Of a stretch of DNA of 64,000 nucleotides, positions 44,801 to 56,100 are shown in pieces. Where the stretch lies: positions 57,237,726 through 57,301,725 of the forward strand of contig BRKX01000013.1 of NCBI GenBank assembly GCA_026008535.1, read 5' to 3'. This DNA is from Perilla frutescens (taxonomy: Eukaryota > Streptophyta > Magnoliopsida > Lamiales > Lamiaceae). The notes under the pieces were generated by a model that searched no databases, had not been told where the DNA came from, and saw only the letters and a list, made by a program, of their open reading frames with translations. The stretch's first letter is position 1. The number at the start of each line of letters is the position of its first letter. The translations under genes were made by a program, and so were the position numbers.

Positions 44801-46135
44801 TAATAATAAGCTCTGAAAAGTTGAACTTTTCAAGTTTTAGGTCACGGAAAAGAGGTTTAAAGTTGTGTTTGTTGCTACTACATAATATTGGAATTACACA
44901 AAAATGATTCATCCGAAACATAAGGTTCATGTAAGAGGTCGTCTTAGTCAATATATCACCGCCCAATATATTCTTAATCAATTTATTTTCAAAATTAATC
45001 AAGATTTTTTTATGGACTTACTGAAAATGAATTATAAAATTTATCAAAACTCATAATTATTATAATTTAACCTAATTATTACTTTAATTATAGGTCATAT
45101 TTTATTTTATTTTATTATAATTAATGAAATATAGTTTGTCCGTTGCATAGTTTATGACAGTAATGTAACTCCATAATCTTTTACTAATGACGAATGTCAT
45201 ACATCAGTAAGTATTTAATAATTTATATTTTTTTAGTTTGTGAATTCATCTGGCACAATGTTTTATCTTAACATGTATATTTCAATCATATATTGTCTCA
45301 TTATATAATTATTATTTACATCTTGAAATACCATGTATATAAAAATTGTATAAAATTATACTTATAAAAATTATGTTTCTATATTGAATATATTTTAAAC
45401 TAGTACAAAATTATACTTATATAAGTTACAAATGTATGTAAAATTAAATGAATTTTTTCAAGCTAATAACAAATGGACTACAATTAAGTTAATATTGAAT
45501 GTGCATTCATTCATAAAAATTTTTAATAATGATTTTTTTAATTAAATTTAAATATAATTTTTATATTGGTTAATGTATATTATATATATTTTCTTGCAGT
45601 ATGATCCAACTTTTATTTTCATTAAAATTATTGTTAACAATTAATTAGAATATTCTAGCTAGAATTCAAAATTAGAAAAGAAAATTTAGAAATATGATAA
45701 TGTGCATATGTGAATTTTTATGTAAAAAATATTATAGATAATTAATCATTATTACAAATAATATAATGTTGTCCTACATCGTCATTTACATTATTTATTG
45801 GGAAATGCATATATAATAATAATAAACACATATGATCCACTCAACCTCATTTCCTTTTATGGTCAATCGTCATATCAAATAAACATTGTATTCCCCCAAT
45901 TAAGAAATAATTATATTTTCCCAATATTATAAATCCAATTAAGAAATAATTATATTTTCCCAAAAATTCAATTCAATCAAATTATTAAACATTAGACATG
46001 TACAATTCTTCTAATATTGAAATGAATTTCTAGATCAGTCTATCCAATTTAGACAATCAGACAAAATTACAATTTATCATTATTTACTAAAAAAAAACAC
46101 AATAAATTGAACTATATACATAATTAAGTCTAGTT
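44801..46135. other. 3' flank of the second kinase unit
   Basis: AT-rich DNA without genes. About 44930-46000 aligns with 39780-41250, with several small indels. Confidence 0.7.
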
Positions 46136-47512
46136 TCATGAATCAAGCAACCGAAGATGATCATCTTCTGGGTAGGGAGTGATAGCATTGCCATGAAAAT
46201 GCATGCTTTCTGTGATGGAAGAGAAGTCATACGATTGATCAACCTCGACCGCATCACACTCTTTGCTGTTCCAATCTTGATTTTGGTTATTCATTAACTC
46301 TTCTTCTTTCAGCTTCACCATTCGAATTCCTTCCAATTCAATGGCAACTTCCTTCATAGTTGGCCTTCTCTTGCCATTCAAATGCAAACATCTTCTAGCA
46401 AGTTGAGCTACGCCCATAATTTCTTCTCTCTTGCCCTCTTCGAGCACCCTTGCATCAAGAATATCGAACAATTGATCTTCCTCCATTGAGTGCAAGAAGT
46501 GTGTGGCTAAACTCTTTCCGACTTCCGCTCTGATGGATGATATTGCTTTCTCCCCTGTCAGAAGCTCAACCATCACGACACCAAAACTGTAGACGTCGCT
46601 CTTTTCAGTGAACTGGCTTGACTGGAAGTATTCCGGATCCAAGTAGCCGAAGGTCCCGAGTACTCGTGTGGTGAGGTGAGTTTGATCGATAGCTACAGAT
46701 CTTGATGTCCCAAAATCCGAAACTTTGGCACGATACTTATCATCCAATAATATGTTTGTTGACTTGATATCTCGATGATAAATAGGTGCAGAGGCAGCAG
46801 AGTGCAAGTAAGCAAGTGCTCCTGCTACTTCTCTTGCAATCCGCAGGCGCATTTCCCAAGATAGGTGGAAGTCCTCACTCGGATCATGGACGTGTTGGAA
46901 AAGTGTTCCGTTTGAAATGAACTCATACACTAGAAGGGGCACTTCAGCCTCTAGACAACATCCCAACAACCTAACCACATTCCGATGGTTCACCTGCGAT
47001 AGAATTACAACCTCATTTATAAAATCTTCTAGATCACCTTCCTCTACCTTCTTGGATTTCTTGACCGCAACAATTCTTCCATCCGTCAACATTCCTTTGT
47101 AGACCGTGCCTTGGCCACCACAACCGAGTATGCGATTCTCATTATAGTGATCAGTTGCTTGATCCAATTCCTTGTAACTAAACAACTTGGTTTTTTCAAG
47201 GCTGCTATCAGTTGAAGACAGCTGCTGCTGCAGTAACAAGCCACCATTGCGCTTGAAGAATTCTTGTCTGCGTTTCGCCTTGATTCTTTTCTTTATAGCT
47301 CTTGCCGACATCCACGCCGCAAAGAGCAAAATCACCCCGCCTAGCGCACTACCAACACTGATGAATGCTATGTTGGCTTTGGATATCTTATTGTTGATGT
47401 TTGGATACGTACAATAGCGACCTTGGTTTAAGTTGACACAAATCATTCCTGGTGGGCATTCCTCAGTTGAATTAAGGGCACATTCATTTATATCAATGCA
47501 CCCTCCAAGTAT
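46136..47512 (-). CDS. WAK-like receptor kinase 2: EGF-like segment, membrane helix and kinase
   Basis: This is the paralogue of the kinase half at 41428-42792. The frame is open from just after the TAG at 47513-47515 to the stop at 46136; the first Met is at 47446. It has DINEC and four further Cys, a membrane helix ([20 protein letters not shown]), and a complete kinase with [27 protein letters not shown] and [10 protein letters not shown]. The differences from copy 1 are scattered substitutions, with no frameshift and no second stop, which is what continued constraint would give. The C-terminal tail is slightly longer than in copy 1. Confidence 0.85.
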   Translation of the reverse strand: MLGGCIDINECALNSTEECPPGMICVNLNQGRYCTYPNINNKISKANIAFISVGSALGGVILLFAAWMSARAIKKRIKAKRRQEFFKRNGGLLLQQQLSSTDSSLEKTKLFSYKELDQATDHYNENRILGCGGQGTVYKGMLTDGRIVAVKKSKKVEEGDLEDFINEVVILSQVNHRNVVRLLGCCLEAEVPLLVYEFISNGTLFQHVHDPSEDFHLSWEMRLRIAREVAGALAYLHSAASAPIYHRDIKSTNILLDDKYRAKVSDFGTSRSVAIDQTHLTTRVLGTFGYLDPEYFQSSQFTEKSDVYSFGVVMVELLTGEKAISSIRAEVGKSLATHFLHSMEEDQLFDILDARVLEEGKREEIMGVAQLARRCLHLNGKRRPTMKEVAIELEGIRMVKLKEEELMNNQNQDWNSKECDAVEVDQSYDFSSITESMHFHGNAITPYPEDDHLRLLDS

Positions 47513-48445
47513 CTATGGATTCCCTTCATACCCACCACCGCAAGAGCAATATTTGGTCGAAGATACAAGTTCATTTCCACTAATAATATAGTAGTCCGCA
47601 CGTAATGATGTGGAAGAATCGGTATATTCATCACCGTATGAGGAAGGGTAGCGATAATCATCAGAATTTCTGCACCAACCAGAATAGTATAGCTCCGAGC
47701 TGTAGAGCCTCGAGTGGTCGAGTTCCCACTCGAGCACAAGTGGTGCAGATACAAATTCTTGATCGTATGGATATGACCGATTGCTATGGAGGCCTCTGTA
47801 CCTTTGATAGCCCTGTCGGAGCCATTTCTTATCGACGGGGAAAGCGTATCCACAGAAGCTATCATTACCATTGCTCATATGAATGCTTTGGTAACTATAC
47901 CGAAAGCTCCGGAGTCGTGGTGGAATTGGAGCGTTGCAGCAGTTGAGACCACGGCAGCTGTTGTTGTATGTGGATGAGGTATTAATATTGTTAGCTTCAC
48001 AAATGGCTTGGCATCCTGCAACTCTTGCCATCTCATTAGCAAGCAACCACACCGAATTAGTGCAGCCTAATACAACCAATGAATTGTAGCGAGCTGAGAT
48101 TGTAAATGGACTTCCCGCGAGTGATATGGGCAGAACATTTTCTGTTATCCTCTCAGAGCAATTCATTGGTGAGACGGGCAGATTTACGACAACTGCACCT
48201 TGCACAGAGATAGTTAGGACTTGTAGATTGAGGCTGGTCAGGAATAGGGTGCCGATGCTGCTATTGCAGGTAACTGCGAAGGAGGAATTTGCACTGCATT
48301 CGGGGCCAATCCCGAAAGGGTAGGCGATGATAACATTTCCACACTTATCTTGACAACCAGGCCTCGACCAAGATATTTGTTGGGACATCGTTGTTGTTAG
48401 ACATAACAATGAAATGACTCCGATGATCGAGTACGTGAACTTCAT
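47513..48445 (-). CDS. WAK-like receptor kinase 2: secreted N-terminal half (GUB_WAK)
   Basis: The start ATG 48445 is followed by a hydrophobic signal peptide (TYSIIGVISLLCLTT); an in-frame Met lies at 48484. The GUB_WAK Cys pattern (CQDKCGNVIIAYPFGIGPEC), the CCNAPIPPRL and FCGYAFPVDKKW segments and the PLVLEWEL segment are conserved with copy 1. The C-terminus keeps the family form Gly-Tyr-Glu-Gly-Asn-Pro and then reads TAG (47513-47515) at exactly the position of the stop in copy 1. The kinase half follows in the same frame. Confidence 0.82.
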   Translation of the reverse strand: MKFTYSIIGVISLLCLTTTMSQQISWSRPGCQDKCGNVIIAYPFGIGPECSANSSFAVTCNSSIGTLFLTSLNLQVLTISVQGAVVVNLPVSPMNCSERITENVLPISLAGSPFTISARYNSLVVLGCTNSVWLLANEMARVAGCQAICEANNINTSSTYNNSCRGLNCCNAPIPPRLRSFRYSYQSIHMSNGNDSFCGYAFPVDKKWLRQGYQRYRGLHSNRSYPYDQEFVSAPLVLEWELDHSRLYSSELYYSGWCRNSDDYRYPSSYGDEYTDSSTSLRADYYIISGNELVSSTKYCSCGGGYEGNP

Positions 48446-48484
48446 TGTTTGATAGCAAAGAGCCACTCTACAGAATTCATTCAA

Positions 48485-49074
48485 AAAGGGTGGTTACTGA
48501 AATGATTATGGATCATGAAATAGAAAGAGAATGAGGTTAGAAAGAATGCATAATTTCAATACCTCTAGATTTTGGACCAAATCTTGATCATCACAAGTTT
48601 TGCTCGAGGTCTCAATTTGTGCGATTATCTTGACCAAATCTAGATATGGACTCCAAATATGTAGACTGATCGAACCGTTCAATTTTGACTAATTCCAACT
48701 CATATTGGTGCATGGCTTTACTTATCAAAACTGAGTTATGGAAAATTAAATGTGAGTGGAGACGGATGACCTAAATGACAGTCACGTTTCATCTCTTTCA
48801 ATAATGCACTAAATGATAACGCGTATTAGAAATTAAATGATCTTGTTGGTCATTGATATATATAATAATAAGCTCTAAAAAATATGAGAACAAGTATAAT
48901 AATAAGCTCTAAAAAATCTGATCAAATTTCCTCTCTCACGTTTTCACTGTTAAATTTATGATTTTAATAATATTTATTATAAAATAAAAATTAATTATAA
49001 CATAAATAATCATAGTCAACATTTATCACTAAAAAATAAATTTTAAAAAGTAAAAAAAATTAAAATAAAAATTT
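48485..49074. other. 5' flank of receptor kinase 2 and intergenic DNA
   Basis: The part up to about 48870 matches the flank of copy 1 and contains the MITE-empty site (GGTCATTGATATATATAATA near 48848). From about 48975 to 49035 the sequence matches, in inverted orientation, 34577-34650, a dispersed AT-rich repeat. Confidence 0.6.
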
Positions 49075-49569
49075 GTACGAGATCGACTAACGTCTAACCG
49101 GTTTCTTACTTTAGACGGGTCCAAACTCACCCAAACCCGCCCCCACGCGCAGGCGTGTGAGCTGCATGCGCCCCCATGCGCGGCGCGTGTAGCTCACGCG
49201 CCTACGCATATTTTACTCTTTTTTTGTTTTTATTTTAAGGGCAGCTGCGCTAGGCTGTTTTCACTTTTTTTTTTTTCCTTTTCCTCCTTTCTTTCTCATG
49301 CCAGTTTTTGTTATTTTTTTATTTTCACTTTCTCTCTTCATTTTTTTTAAATAATAATTATTTTTTAAAATTAATTCAATTCAATTTTAGTGCTCACTAA
49401 TTCCATTTTAGGGTATACATTTATTTTTAAAAAATATATTTATGTGGTGAAATTTTATTTAAAAAAATAAATTCAATTCAATTCAATTTTATGGTTCCCT
49501 AATTTTAATTTAAGGTATAAATTTATTTTAAAAAATATATATATTGAAGTATCCTTAAAATAATTATAG

Positions 49570-49870
49570 TATCATTAATTAGGGATGAGTATCACTAATT
49601 GCAGGAGAAAATATCACTATTTGTGAAGAAAGTATCAGTAATTTGAAAGAAAAATATCACTAATTGTAAAAAAAGTATTACTAATTGAAGAAAAACATCA
49701 CTAATTAGAAGAAAAGTATGACTAATTGCAGAAGAAAGTATCATTAATTAGAAAGAAAAGTGTCACTAATTAGAAGAAAAGTATCACTAATTAGAAGAAA
49801 AATATCACTAATTAGAAGAAAAGTATCACTAATTGCAGAAGAAAGTATCAATAATTAGAAAGAAAAATAT
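49570..49870. repeat. Minisatellite of about 20-22 bp units
   Basis: Imperfect units of the type AGTATCACTAATTAGAAGAAA are repeated more than ten times, with variants using GCAGAAG in place of AGAAG. No frame is conserved. Confidence 0.85.
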
Positions 49871-50224
49871 GAGTTCAAACATATTGCAATTCAAAAATTG
49901 AATCATTAGCTACATAGAGAAAATGTTGTATTTTCAAAAATTGAACATGATAGTGAGTAGTAACTACTCATTGTATTAGTGATGCTTCATTTTTTATTAC
50001 TAGTGATACTTACTTCATAATTAATTATACTTTTCTATTGTTAATTTAATAATTAATGCTTAATCGTCGGTAATTTTCATTTTAATGAAAATATAATTTT
50101 TATTTGGTGAACTATCATTAACTGTGATGTGAAGTATCATTAATTATGGATGAAGTATCATTAACAAAATTATTAAAAAAATACAATTTCTAACTCTTCG
50201 TAATGAAGCGTGAATTGGAGTCGT

Positions 50225-50400
50225 AACAGAGAGAGAGACGAGCTGTGCGTGTGTGTGAGAGAGAGATGGGTGGGTGGGGTGGGGTGGGGTAGGGTAGGGT
50301 AGGGTGGGGTAGAAAAAAGTGCCGAAAGAGAGAGAGAGAGAGAGAGGGGGGGGGGGGGGTGGGTGGGTTGGGTGGGGCAGAAAAACTGCCGAAAAAAAGA
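50225..50400. repeat. GA- and G-rich low-complexity tract
   Basis: GAGA runs flank TGGGG/TAGGG repeats (50262-50311) and a run of 14 G at 50346-50359 followed by TGGGTGGG. The plus strand could form G-quadruplexes. Confidence 0.8.
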
Positions 50401-50580
50401 GAGAGAAAAGAGTTAAATGTAAAAAAAATTAAAAATTGAATATTAAATAAAAGAGGAGAATGGGGGAGATTATTAAAAGAAAATAAAAAAGAAAAGGAAA
50501 AATGAGGGAGCACCACTTTGATGAGTCAAATAATATCCGTCCAACGTAAGGGAATCCGTTAGACCATCTCTCACAGGAGT

Positions 50581-51564
50581 GTGCCTCAAGAATTTATTTT
50601 GAAATGCCCAAAAAATTAATTTTGAAATAATCAACCATAACTGGAAATTAAATTCTAAAAACAATTATAAATCCTATTTGGGTGGGGTGAACTCTAAAAC
50701 ATAATTGTAAAATTAAATTAGATCACAAAAAATAAAATTGAAGAAAAATATACATGCAAAACTCGTGATTTAAAAGTACAATACAAAGTGTAACACAGAG
50801 AGTGCATCAGAAAATCTGATGCGCTGAAAAAATCTAACTTTTCAAGTTAGATCACGGAAAAGAGATTAAAGTTGTCTTTATGTGTTTGATGCTACACTAC
50901 ATAAGTAGATTGTGGAATATTTTTAGTATAGCATTGGAATTACACAAAAATGATTCATCCGAAACAGAAGGGTTCATGTAAAAGGTCGTCTCTTAATCCA
51001 TGATTCTCTTGCAATTTAGGATAAAGTTTGGGGCATGGAAGTCCACCATAGTAATTTGAGAAACAACAATGTTGCACCTATGTCAACACGTGTATCATTT
51101 ATATATCAAGTCGAAAGAGATGCTCCTGATTGAAATATGGATCAAATTTTCTTCAAAATTATCAAGTGTGATTCCATTTTTTTTTATTAAAAATAATATT
51201 TACTTAATTCATATTTAACTATTTAACCTATATATATATCTATATTGAGTAAAAAGTTAAATTATAATTTTGAATTGCCTTATCATGTCATATTTCTGTC
51301 GGTGCGTTGTTTGATATGTAAATAAAAGGATTTTCTGGTTTTCATAGTTATCGAGATGTAGCTATCATCTGACGGTTTGAATAGAATATGGAACACCGTA
51401 TTGAAATAGATCCGTTCGATCTAGCTACCTTTGTTCACGCAACAAACAAAATTTATCAACATTTTTCTTTCCCCAAATATATAATATTCATGTTAATTAA
51501 CTCTCTCTCTCTCTCTCTCTCTCTTAGTATTTAATAACCTTGGAGGCATTTTCAATTTGATGGT
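50581..51564. other. Intergenic DNA left of the first Tork-like element
   Basis: No gene was seen. A CT microsatellite (about 51502-51525) ends in a TTAG that could serve as a splice acceptor. ATGGT at 51560-51564 is the left target-site duplication. Confidence 0.5.
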
Positions 51565-52412
51565 TGTTGAAGTTGGCCCAATTGTATTTCTCGACCCAGT
51601 TCCTAATTAAATATCTATCCGGCCCAAGCCCTAAACCCCTAATCCTTCCGACGGTCCATCTCCCTCATTACTACTCTTAATTGAAGCCGCTGCTTCTCGA
51701 TGCTCTAGAAGCCTCTATAATCTACGATGGATCCGCCTCCATCATCATCGCTCACTTCACAGTTCTACCTAGTATTCTCTCTCTCTCTCTTTCTGGATAT
51801 TCTCAGCTCGCTCCCACGGTTTCTCTTGCCGGAATCTTGAGTGTTGATTCCTGTTTGGCATATGAGTGTTGGGAGGAGCTTTGGTTGAGAGAGAAAGTTT
51901 GAGCGACGCCCGCCCCCTTCAAACCTTAGCCGCCATTTCCTCTTCCCCTTTCCCCTGGTCTGGGTACCTCCTGTCGCCGGAGTTGCTAGCGCCGCCGTTC
52001 GTGGGAAAATCTGAGCCAACTGTGCCTAGGGCACACTTTTCCCACCGATTGATACTCTGATTCATACTATCTCTGGCTGTTCTATTCTCTGCTCTGGATA
52101 TTTGCTATATCTCTGGATCTAACTTGTTCTATTTTCTGTATTCACAGTTGAAGCCCCATCGCACCAAGCCTGTGAAGAAGATCTGTAGATCCTCTTGATC
52201 TACATCTCTGAGGCCCCTTCCTAGGCAAGGAACAAGTTAAAGCCCCTGCTGTGAAGCTTCTCTGCACCTACCCTCTCGGTAAATCTCTGTAATAGCTTGT
52301 ATAGCTTTTTCCCTTTCTTTTCTGGGCCTTAGCTACTTGAGTAGCAAGTGTGTGAGGCCGCTAGAGTAAGGAAACCAAGTAGTGCAAGCCCTGGCTAGGC
52401 GATACCACAACA
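51565..52412 (+). repeat. 5' LTR of Tork-like copy 1
   Basis: 848 bp. Its first half matches its own 3' LTR best. Its last 270 bases (from about 52141) differ at only two positions from the 5' LTR of copy 2, but at many positions from its own 3' LTR. Confidence 0.95.
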
Positions 52413-52413
52413 G

Positions 52414-52425
52414 TGGTATCAGAGC
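52414..52425 (+). promoter_or_regulatory. Primer binding site of Tork-like copy 1
   Basis: TGGTATCAGAGC, complementary to initiator Met tRNA, one base after the LTR end. Confidence 0.97.
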
Positions 52426-53179
52426 CTGGTTTGTCTAGCCGGGGGCACTCTCCTTATCTCCATCTCACACACCCCGCCGCCGGTAAGGGCCGCGCCTCTC
52501 TCGCCCCCGTCGGGCTCCTAAAAACAGTAAGTCCGACCCCTCCCCTGCCTGGGAGGGTCGGCTCTGGTATTAACCCTAAACCCTAATCTCCTCTGTGTGG
52601 TATTTGTTGATCCTTTGTTTTCTTGCTTCCGCTCATATCTTTGTCGATCCCTTGGCATTCCAAGCTTTTTCCCAAAATCTAGCTTACGATCGGGACCGTC
52701 TGGATTCCCCTGTGGGTCTCCTCAAAGCGGGTTGCCCCGACAGCTAATTTTGGTAAGGGATTCTCAGTTGAAAAGGGGGGGTTTTCTGGGTTGATTTGGT
52801 GTTAATTGTCTGCCCATTTGTTGCTCTAAGATTTCTGCATTCCTTTTGGGAAGAGTGTACTGCTGTTGTTGTGATTCCTGGAAGGAATCTGATCTGGAAC
52901 TCTGTTTACAGAGTTGCTGTGGTTAGACTTAGTGTCTCTAAGTCTTGTTGGTGGGCTAGTTGGGTTTTGGGATTGACCTGAGTGAACCCCTGCTCCACAG
53001 ATCAATCTGTGCTGAGAACTGGGATAGCCTCAGCTCTAAATTCCCCTTGTGCACCCTTCTTTGGGCCTGTGGAGTGTTTTTTCTCCTGTTCTGAAGTGAT
53101 TTGGTGTTTACCCTGATATTCTTGTGGTGGAATCTGGCTATTTGGTGAATTTCTGTGATCTCTGTGAAATTCTGTGAAA
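52426..53179 (+). other. Leader of Tork-like copy 1
   Basis: About 750 bases of non-coding leader between the primer binding site and the gag ATG, nearly identical to 60970-61723 in copy 2. Short ORFs here are not supported. Confidence 0.8.
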
Positions 53180-56100
53180 ATGAACAATCTAAGTGCTGTT
53201 CCTTTCAATGGAAATGATGATTTTGGTGATTGGCAAACTAGGGTTGAGTGTATTTTAACTAAAGAAAATCTGCAAGATGCCATATTTGAAAGAATTGATG
53301 AAAATGAAGCAGATAAAACCCTTGTCAAATTAAATGCTGGTGCAAGAGCTACAATTTTATTAAACTTAAGCAGTGCTGTTGTTAGGCAAGTTTCTCATCA
53401 TAGATGTGCCAAAGATCTGTGGGATGCCTTGACTGCTTTGTTTGTGGCTAAATCTGAAGAGTCTGCATATTCTTTACAAAACCAAATAATGACTTTTCAA
53501 ATGGACCCAGCTAAAGATATTGATTCAAACATGCATGATTTTAATAAATTTCTGAAAGACCTAAAACTTGCTGGGGATGATACACTTGAAAAATATGCTC
53601 CTCAGATACTTCTTGGTGCTATTCCTGAAGTTTTTTCAGAAGTTAGATCTGCCTTAAAATATGGGGGTCTAAAGTTACATGTGACATGATTGTTTCTGGG
53701 CTTAAATCAAAAGAGAATGAGTTAAAAAAGCTTCAGTCCAAACCCTTACAAAATGAGATTCTTTATGTCAACAGAAATAATCACAAATCTTTTAGACCTA
53801 ATCCTGAAAACCCAAGTGATATTGTTGCTGAGAGGCACAGGAGGGAATACATCCGAGCTCATAACCTCCCCAGCAACACCAGAACCCACAACCTTTGTGA
53901 GATTTACTCCCAACATCCCAGAAATCATTGCCAAGCATAAAGTTCTGGCCCTTTCCCTATCTCCTCTGAATTTAACCCTCCCAGAAACCAAAACTTCCCT
54001 CAAAACTCAGACTTCAAAACTAAAAAGAATTGTTGGAACTGTGGGAAGCCTGGGCATTACTCAAACAGATGTAAACAACCAAAAAGGGGCAGGGGATTTG
54101 GGAACAATCAAGCCAATAATGTTATGTATTTTGATCACCCTGAGCATAATGATAATCATGAAAGTGGTGAACTATACATGGTGCATTCTGATTTTCAATT
54201 CATAAACTTTACAAATGTTGTGTCTGATAATGTGCATGAATCTGAGTGGCTCATAGATTTAGGCTGTACCTTTCATGTCACTCCACACAAGCACATTTTT
54301 CAAAACCTACAACTTATAAATTCTGGTGCTGTTGCTTTGGCTGATGGTCAGCAATGTGAAATAATTAAAAGGGGTGATGTATGTCTTAAGTTTGAAAATG
54401 AAAGCATGATTACCCTTCATGATGTCAGATATGTTCCCAAATTAAAATTTAATCTATTATCTGTTTCCAAACTTGCTGATCAACAACTGTTTGGCTCTGT
54501 GAATCATAAGTGTTTCCAATTCAGAATGAATTCTATGTTGTGTTTTGAAGCCCCCAGAAAAGGAGACTTGTATGCTGTTCATGCTTACTCTATGCCTGTT
54601 CAAACTGCTAATGTGGTGCAAAATGATAAAACATCTTTATGGCATGCAAGATTAGGACATATGAGTAATAAGGGTCTAGAAATCCTTAGAAAATCAGGTG
54701 CATTCAAACATGATAAAGTTACCAGCATGACATTCTGTGAGCCATGTCTGATGGGAAAGCAACACAAGTTGCCCTTCCCTGTGTCTGGTCCTTATCCTAA
54801 AGCTCAACTAAGTTCTGATATTCTTGAGTATATTCATGCTGATGTGTGGGGGCCTTCAAAGGTCCCAACTCATGGTGGTAATGTGTTTTTCTTGTCAATA
54901 ATTGATGATTTTTCAAGGAAAACTTGGGTGTTCCTAATGAAACATAAATCTGAAGTCTTTGAAAAATTTTCTAAATGGTCCATTGCAATTCAAAACCAAA
55001 CAAATAAGAGCATCAAGTGTCTAAGAACTGATAATGGTCTAGAATTCTGCAATCAACTTATGGATAATTGGTGCACTGATCTTGGGATCAAGAGGCACAA
55101 GTCTGTGCCTTACAACCCCCAGCAAAATGGGGTTGTTGAGAGGATGAACAGAACTCTCCTGGAGAGAGTTAAAAGCCTCCTGGCTGGTTCAGGCCTTGGA
55201 GAGAAATTTTGGGGAGAAGCACTTATGACCTCTTGTTATCTAGTTAACAGATCTCCCTCAGTCCCTTACAGGGAAAACTCCCAGAATCTGTGTTCTATAA
55301 TAAACCTATTTGCCTGTCAAATCTGAGAGTGTTTGGATGCAGTGCTTATGTTCATCAAAAACTCAGTAAAATTGAACCAAGGGCTAGGAAATGCATATTT
55401 CTGGGATATACTGATGGTGTTAAAGGCTACAGACTATGGGATAAAACTCTGCCTGGATTTAAAACTTGCATAAGTAGGGATGTGTCATTTAATGAATCTG
55501 AATTCCCATTCTTGAATGAATTCTCACTATCTGCTGCTCCATGTGAGGTGGAGAAACTTGAATCCCCTGTGTTTTTCCCTGTCTTGCCTAAGGTGGACCC
55601 TTCACCACCAGAATTTCCTGAGTTCAATGTTCCTAATGAACATGTGCATGATAATATTAGCTCTTCTGATTCTGCATCTAATCATGAATCTGAATCTGAC
55701 AAGCATGTGCATGTGAATGTCTCTGAATCTGAATCTGAATCTGAACATGAACAAACTGTTGAGCATGAACCTGAGCCTGTAAACCTTGATAACTATAAAC
55801 TGTCAAGAGATAGGCCTAGGAGAACAATTAAGTCTCCCACTAGGTATGATGGATGTAATTTGTCAATGTATGCCTTAAATGTGTTCAATAATGTTGATTC
55901 CTCGAGCCTAAAACTTATAAGGAAGCTATAACATGTGCTGAATCTGATAAATGGAAAGAAGCTATGAAAAGTGAAATGAACTCTTTACTTGATAACAAAA
56001 CTTGGATTCTTGTGGAAAAACCTGATGCATGCTCCCTTGTTGAATGTAAGTGGCTATTTGAATTAAAACAGGAGGTTGATCATGTTAGATACAAGGCAAG

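Larger units (their letters stand above)
39780..48870. repeat. Tandem segmental duplication of a receptor-kinase unit
   Basis: Unit 1 (about 39780-44280) and unit 2 (about 44930-48870) align through the 3' flank, the kinase gene and the 5' flank. The 5' flanks share GATAACGCGTATTAGAAATT near 44160 and 48818. Each contains one complete gene in the same orientation. Breakpoints are approximate. The 650 bp between units is mostly a MITE. Confidence 0.85.
49075..50580. mobile_element. Degenerate Mutator-like TIR element without transposase
   Basis: About 45-base imperfect inverted ends are visible: left CTAACG..TCTAACCGG..CTTACTTTAGACGGG (49085-49125), right ATCCGTCCAACGTAAGGG..TCCGTTAGACC (50534-50566). 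The interior has a GC-rich segment (49120-49205), a minisatellite (49570-49870) and a G-rich tract (50262-50390), with no transposase. The target duplication was not resolved. Confidence 0.45.

Noticed and set aside
49570..49870. CRISPR-like array
   Set aside because: Units are contiguous and imperfect with no spacers; it is a minisatellite in plant DNA.
50190..50516. Minus-strand ORF rich in Pro, Ser and Leu
   Set aside because: It is a product of the GA/G-rich low-complexity tract.
51681..52060. Short ORFs in the Tork-like LTRs (also near 57806-58307 and 60065-60588)
   Set aside because: They lie wholly in LTR sequence and recur in every LTR copy; no evidence of coding.
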